Below are positions 7,677 through 9,587 of a DNA stretch of 9,587 nt, piece by piece. Location of the stretch: the NCBI GenBank assembly GCA_007120575.1, contig SKNJ01000041.1:1-9587 (forward strand), given 5' to 3'. The position numbers and the translations under genes were made by a program. Each line of letters opens with the position of its first letter. Position 1 is the stretch's first letter. The notes beneath the pieces are model-generated. The model was not told the DNA's origin. It searched no databases and saw nothing but the letters and a program-made list of their open reading frames with translations. Source of the DNA: Thioalkalivibrio sp. (lineage in GTDB: Bacteria; Pseudomonadota; Gammaproteobacteria; Ectothiorhodospirales; Ectothiorhodospiraceae).

Positions 7677-8783
7677 TCAGGAATCGTTAGGGGTCATGCA
7701 GTCGGTGAAACCGTCCGCCATGCCCTGCATCAGCTGGAACCAGGCATCCGGGCCCGGTTCCAGCTCCGCGCCGATCGGGTCGAGCATGCCGAGCCGCGTG
7801 CCGGTGCCCTCGACCACGGTCTCTGCCAGGGCCGGGCGGAACTGCGGTTCGGTGAACAGGCAGGTGACGCCGCCCTGCGCCAGGCGGGTGCGCAATTCGG
7901 ACAGGCGGCGTGCTCCCGGCATGCGCGAGGGGTCGACGCTGATGGAACCGGCCGCCTTCAGGCCGTAGTGCTGCTCGAAGTACTGGTAGGCGTCGTGAAA
8001 CACCATGAAGTGCTGGTCGCGCACCGGGGCCAGTTGTTCCGCGATGGCGGCATCCAGCGCGTCGATGCGCTGGAGCAGGGCATCCCGGTTGTCCCGGAGC
8101 GTGGCGGCCTGCTCCGGGTTGTGTTCCGCGAGGCGCTCGGCGAGCTGTTCGACGATGGCGCGTGCGATGGCCGGCGACAGCCACAGGTGGCTGTCGACAT
8201 CGCCGTGTGCATGCCCGTGGTCGTCGTCATGGGCGGCATGCTCATGATCGTGCGAGCCGTGACGATGGTGGTCATTCGGGGCATGGTCGTGCGCGTGGTC
8301 CCCGTGCCCGTGGCGATCCACGTCGTGTGCCTGCGTGTCGTGGGCATGATCGTCATGTCCGTGATCGCCGTGATCGCCGTGATCGTGATGACCCTCCCCC
8401 CATACGCCGCCGGATCGGCCCTCCAGCAGGGGTAGATCCAGGTCGTGCATCAGGCTGATCACGGTCGCGCGGTCACTGACCCCGTGCAGCGAACGTTCCA
8501 GAAAGCCCTCGAGCTCCGGGCCGACCCAGACCACCAGATCGGCGTTCTGCAGGCGGCGCGCCTCGGAGGGGCGCATGGCGTAGCCGTGCGGCGAGGCGCT
8601 GGCCGGTACCAGCAGCTCGACCTGGTGGGTATCGCCGGTCAGTGCGGCAACCAGGCTGTGAACCGGTAGAATCGAGGCGACGATGCGCGGGCTGTCGGCC
8701 TGCGCGGGCGCGGCCAGTGTCAGCAGCAACGTCAGGGCGGTCAGCAGGGCGGGGAAGGTCGGGCGGCGGGTAACGGATCGCAT
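7677..8783 (-). CDS. znuA: Zinc ABC transporter, periplasmic zinc-binding protein
   Basis: The high-affinity periplasmic zinc carrier that delivers zinc to the ZnuB/ZnuC importer (cluster A-I/TroA family). The 368-residue precursor has a Sec signal peptide at 1-29 (three arginines and more, then LLTALTLLLTLAAPAQA, cleavage before Asp30). Predicted zinc ligands are His66 (ASPHGYAM), His199 (DSHLWLSP) and His263 (VFHDAYQYFE), as in E. coli ZnuA. Cys308 and Cys362 match the C-terminal disulfide pair of E. coli ZnuA. Between them, residues 131-193 form a charged loop with 24 histidines and many Asp, longer than the E. coli loop and typical of ZnuA rather than manganese-binding paralogues. ATG at 8783 is chosen because GGAGAA lies 7 bases upstream and the signal peptide starts there; an in-frame TTG at 8807 is less likely. 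It is divergent from znuC and shares a Zur-like operator. Confidence 0.96.
   Translation of the reverse strand: MRSVTRRPTFPALLTALTLLLTLAAPAQADSPRIVASILPVHSLVAALTGDTHQVELLVPASASPHGYAMRPSEARRLQNADLVVWVGPELEGFLERSLHGVSDRATVISLMHDLDLPLLEGRSGGVWGEGHHDHGDHGDHGHDDHAHDTQAHDVDRHGHGDHAHDHAPNDHHRHGSHDHEHAAHDDDHGHAHGDVDSHLWLSPAIARAIVEQLAERLAEHNPEQAATLRDNRDALLQRIDALDAAIAEQLAPVRDQHFMVFHDAYQYFEQHYGLKAAGSISVDPSRMPGARRLSELRTRLAQGGVTCLFTEPQFRPALAETVVEGTGTRLGMLDPIGAELEPGPDAWFQLMQGMADGFTDCMTPNDS
8361..8387. repeat. Short tandem repeats inside the ZnuA His-rich loop
   Basis: Two exact copies of the 9-mer GTGATCGCC (8361-8369, 8370-8378) are followed by a partial copy GTGATCGTG (8379-8387). On the coding (minus) strand they encode repeated His-Gly-Asp/His-Asp units near the start of the loop. 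The surrounding loop DNA (8205-8393) is made of similar CAT/CAC/GAT/GAC-based words, consistent with growth by replication slippage. Confidence 0.7.
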
Positions 8784-8790
8784 GCAGGGA

Positions 8791-8796
8791 TTCTCC
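8791..8796 (-). promoter_or_regulatory. znuA: Ribosome binding site of znuA
   Basis: On the minus strand GGAGAA sits 7 bases before ATG 8783. An identical GGAGAA lies nine bases further upstream (8800-8805), after the alternative TTG start, which supports use of ATG 8783. Confidence 0.65.
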
Positions 8797-8816
8797 AGGT
8801 TCTCCAAACGAGACTA

Positions 8817-8839
8817 ACAACGTTATACTATATCATTAT
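8817..8839. promoter_or_regulatory. Zur operator between divergent znuA and znuC
   Basis: The core GTTATACTATATC (8822-8834) matches the gammaproteobacterial Zur core GTTATAnTATAAC at all but one defined position; the outer flanks match less well. Zur with zinc bound represses zinc uptake genes. The core also contains a plausible -10 on each strand: TATACT (8824-8829) toward znuC and TATAGT (8832-8827) toward znuA, so a bound repressor would block both promoters. A recognisable -35 is poor on both sides. The site is the only strongly AT-rich element in the 54-bp gap. The consensus is recalled from known ZnuABC operators; binding is inferred. Confidence 0.8.
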
Positions 8840-9587
8840 GAGCCGCGAAACCCCTTCGATGCACGCTGATCCAGTGGCCGATGCCTCGCCGTTGCTGTCT
8901 GCTCGTGATGTCTCGCTGGAACGTGGCGGGCGGGTGATCCTCGACCATGTCTCGGTCGAGGTGCGTCCGGCCGAGGTGACCGTGGTGATCGGCCCGAATG
9001 GCGCGGGCAAGACCTCCCTGTTGCGCGTACTGCTGGGTCTGTGGAAACCGGCACAGGGCAAGGTGCAGCGCCGGCGCGGCCTGCGCATCGGCTACATGCC
9101 GCAACGCCTGCAGATCGAACCGGTGCTGCCGTTGTCGGTGCGGCGTTTTCTGACCCTGCGCAGCCGCGCCCCGGAGGACGCGCTGCGCGCGCGCCTGGAG
9201 CGGGTCGGGGTGCCGCATCTGTTGCACAAACCGGTGCAGTCGCTCTCCGGTGGCGAGATGCAGCGGGTGCTGCTGGCGCGGGCCCTGTTGAACCGACCGA
9301 ACCTGCTGGTGCTGGACGAGCCCGCCCAGGGGGTGGATATTGTCGGCCAGGGCGAGGTGTTCAAGCTGATCGATGACATCCGCCACGAGACCGGCTGCGG
9401 GGTGCTGATGGTGTCGCACGACCTGCACCTGGTGATGGCCGGGGCCGACGCGGTGATCTGCCTGAACCAGCATGTGTGCTGCACGGGTCGGCCGGAGGAG
9501 GTCTCGCGCCATCCGGAATACCAGCGCCTGTTCCCGGAGACGGACATGCAGGGGATCGGGGTCTACCGGCACGATCACGACCATGTC
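8838..9587 (+). CDS. znuC: Zinc ABC transporter, ATP-binding protein (partial, runs off the window)
   Basis: The cytoplasmic ATPase that drives zinc import through ZnuB using zinc delivered by ZnuA. 250 codons are visible with no stop before the window end. ABC motifs are complete: Walker A GPNGAGKT (52-59), Q-loop Gln89 (MPQR), signature LSGGEMQR (136-143), Walker B LLVLDEP (156-162) and H-loop His194 (SHD). The visible end GVYRHDHDHV resembles the His-rich tail of ZnuC and distinguishes it from generic ABC ATPases. ATG 8838 is chosen as the first in-frame start, but it lies three bases after the Zur core, with no Shine-Dalgarno; a later ATG at 8859 also lacks one. The message may therefore be leaderless. 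Usually znuB follows directly, and zur sometimes lies in the same cluster; neither is in this window. Confidence 0.95.
   Translation, partial: MSRETPSMHADPVADASPLLSARDVSLERGGRVILDHVSVEVRPAEVTVVIGPNGAGKTSLLRVLLGLWKPAQGKVQRRRGLRIGYMPQRLQIEPVLPLSVRRFLTLRSRAPEDALRARLERVGVPHLLHKPVQSLSGGEMQRVLLARALLNRPNLLVLDEPAQGVDIVGQGEVFKLIDDIRHETGCGVLMVSHDLHLVMAGADAVICLNQHVCCTGRPEEVSRHPEYQRLFPETDMQGIGVYRHDHDHV

Noticed and set aside
7606..7968. 120-codon plus-strand frame entering the 3' part of znuA
   Set aside because: It has no ribosome site or family resemblance and overlaps conserved znuA coding sequence in antisense.
8823..9584. 253-codon minus-strand frame opposite znuC
   Set aside because: The plus strand carries a complete set of ABC ATPase motifs without a stop to the window end; the minus frame has no recognisable domain.
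1819..9587. Link between the cyclases and zinc uptake, by analogy with zinc-sensing cyclases
   Set aside because: Neither cyclase has the zinc-binding CZB domain pattern at its N-terminus, and the zinc genes are on the far side of a convergent gap with their own operator. Proximity alone is not evidence.
1..9587. A previously undescribed multi-gene system
   Set aside because: Every sizeable gene belongs to a well-known family in an ordinary arrangement; nothing like a defence island, phage, biosynthetic cluster or novel RNA is visible.

Overview
This is a GC-rich window with strong G/C preference at third codon positions. The gene families point to a gammaproteobacterium: a two-subunit glycine decarboxylase, an integral-membrane DgkA, and a Zur-controlled divergent znuA/znuC pair. 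The split glycine decarboxylase together with the high GC suggests the Chromatiales/Ectothiorhodospiraceae (Thioalkalivibrio-like). That placement is inference from gene content and was not checked by any search.

Layout from left to right: (1) 1-91 is a short leader with a small hairpin. (2) 92-1597 is gcvPB, the PLP-binding subunit of split glycine decarboxylase, closed by a strong intrinsic terminator (1652-1679). (3) After an AT-rich stretch that probably holds a promoter, two large cytoplasmic multi-PAS diguanylate cyclases lie in tandem (1819-4206 and about 4270-6990). Both have an intact GGEEF active site and an intact RxxD inhibitory site, and they share one recognisable PAS module while the rest of their sensory halves differ. 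(4) 7066-7425 is dgkA, diacylglycerol kinase, on the same strand. (5) 7426-7676 is a convergent intergenic region holding a 103-bp palindromic repeat-like element and a GC hairpin. (6) 7677-8783 on the minus strand is znuA, the periplasmic zinc-binding protein, with a long His-rich loop. (7) A 54-bp divergent region carries a near-perfect Zur operator. (8) 8838 to the window end is znuC, the zinc importer ATPase, cut by the window edge; znuB is expected just beyond.

The genes form three apparently unrelated functional blocks: one-carbon/glycine catabolism, c-di-GMP signalling followed by a phospholipid-recycling kinase, and high-affinity zinc uptake. ZnuA captures zinc in the periplasm and ZnuC powers its import, and one operator probably represses both when zinc is plentiful. 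The two cyclases probably convert cytoplasmic signals sensed by their PAS domains into c-di-GMP. I see no CRISPR array, tRNA, rRNA, transposase or phage gene, and no convincing undescribed multi-gene system. The most interesting items are the tandem cyclases with a shuffled PAS module, the compact Zur operator next to a possibly leaderless znuC, and the 103-bp inverted-repeat element.
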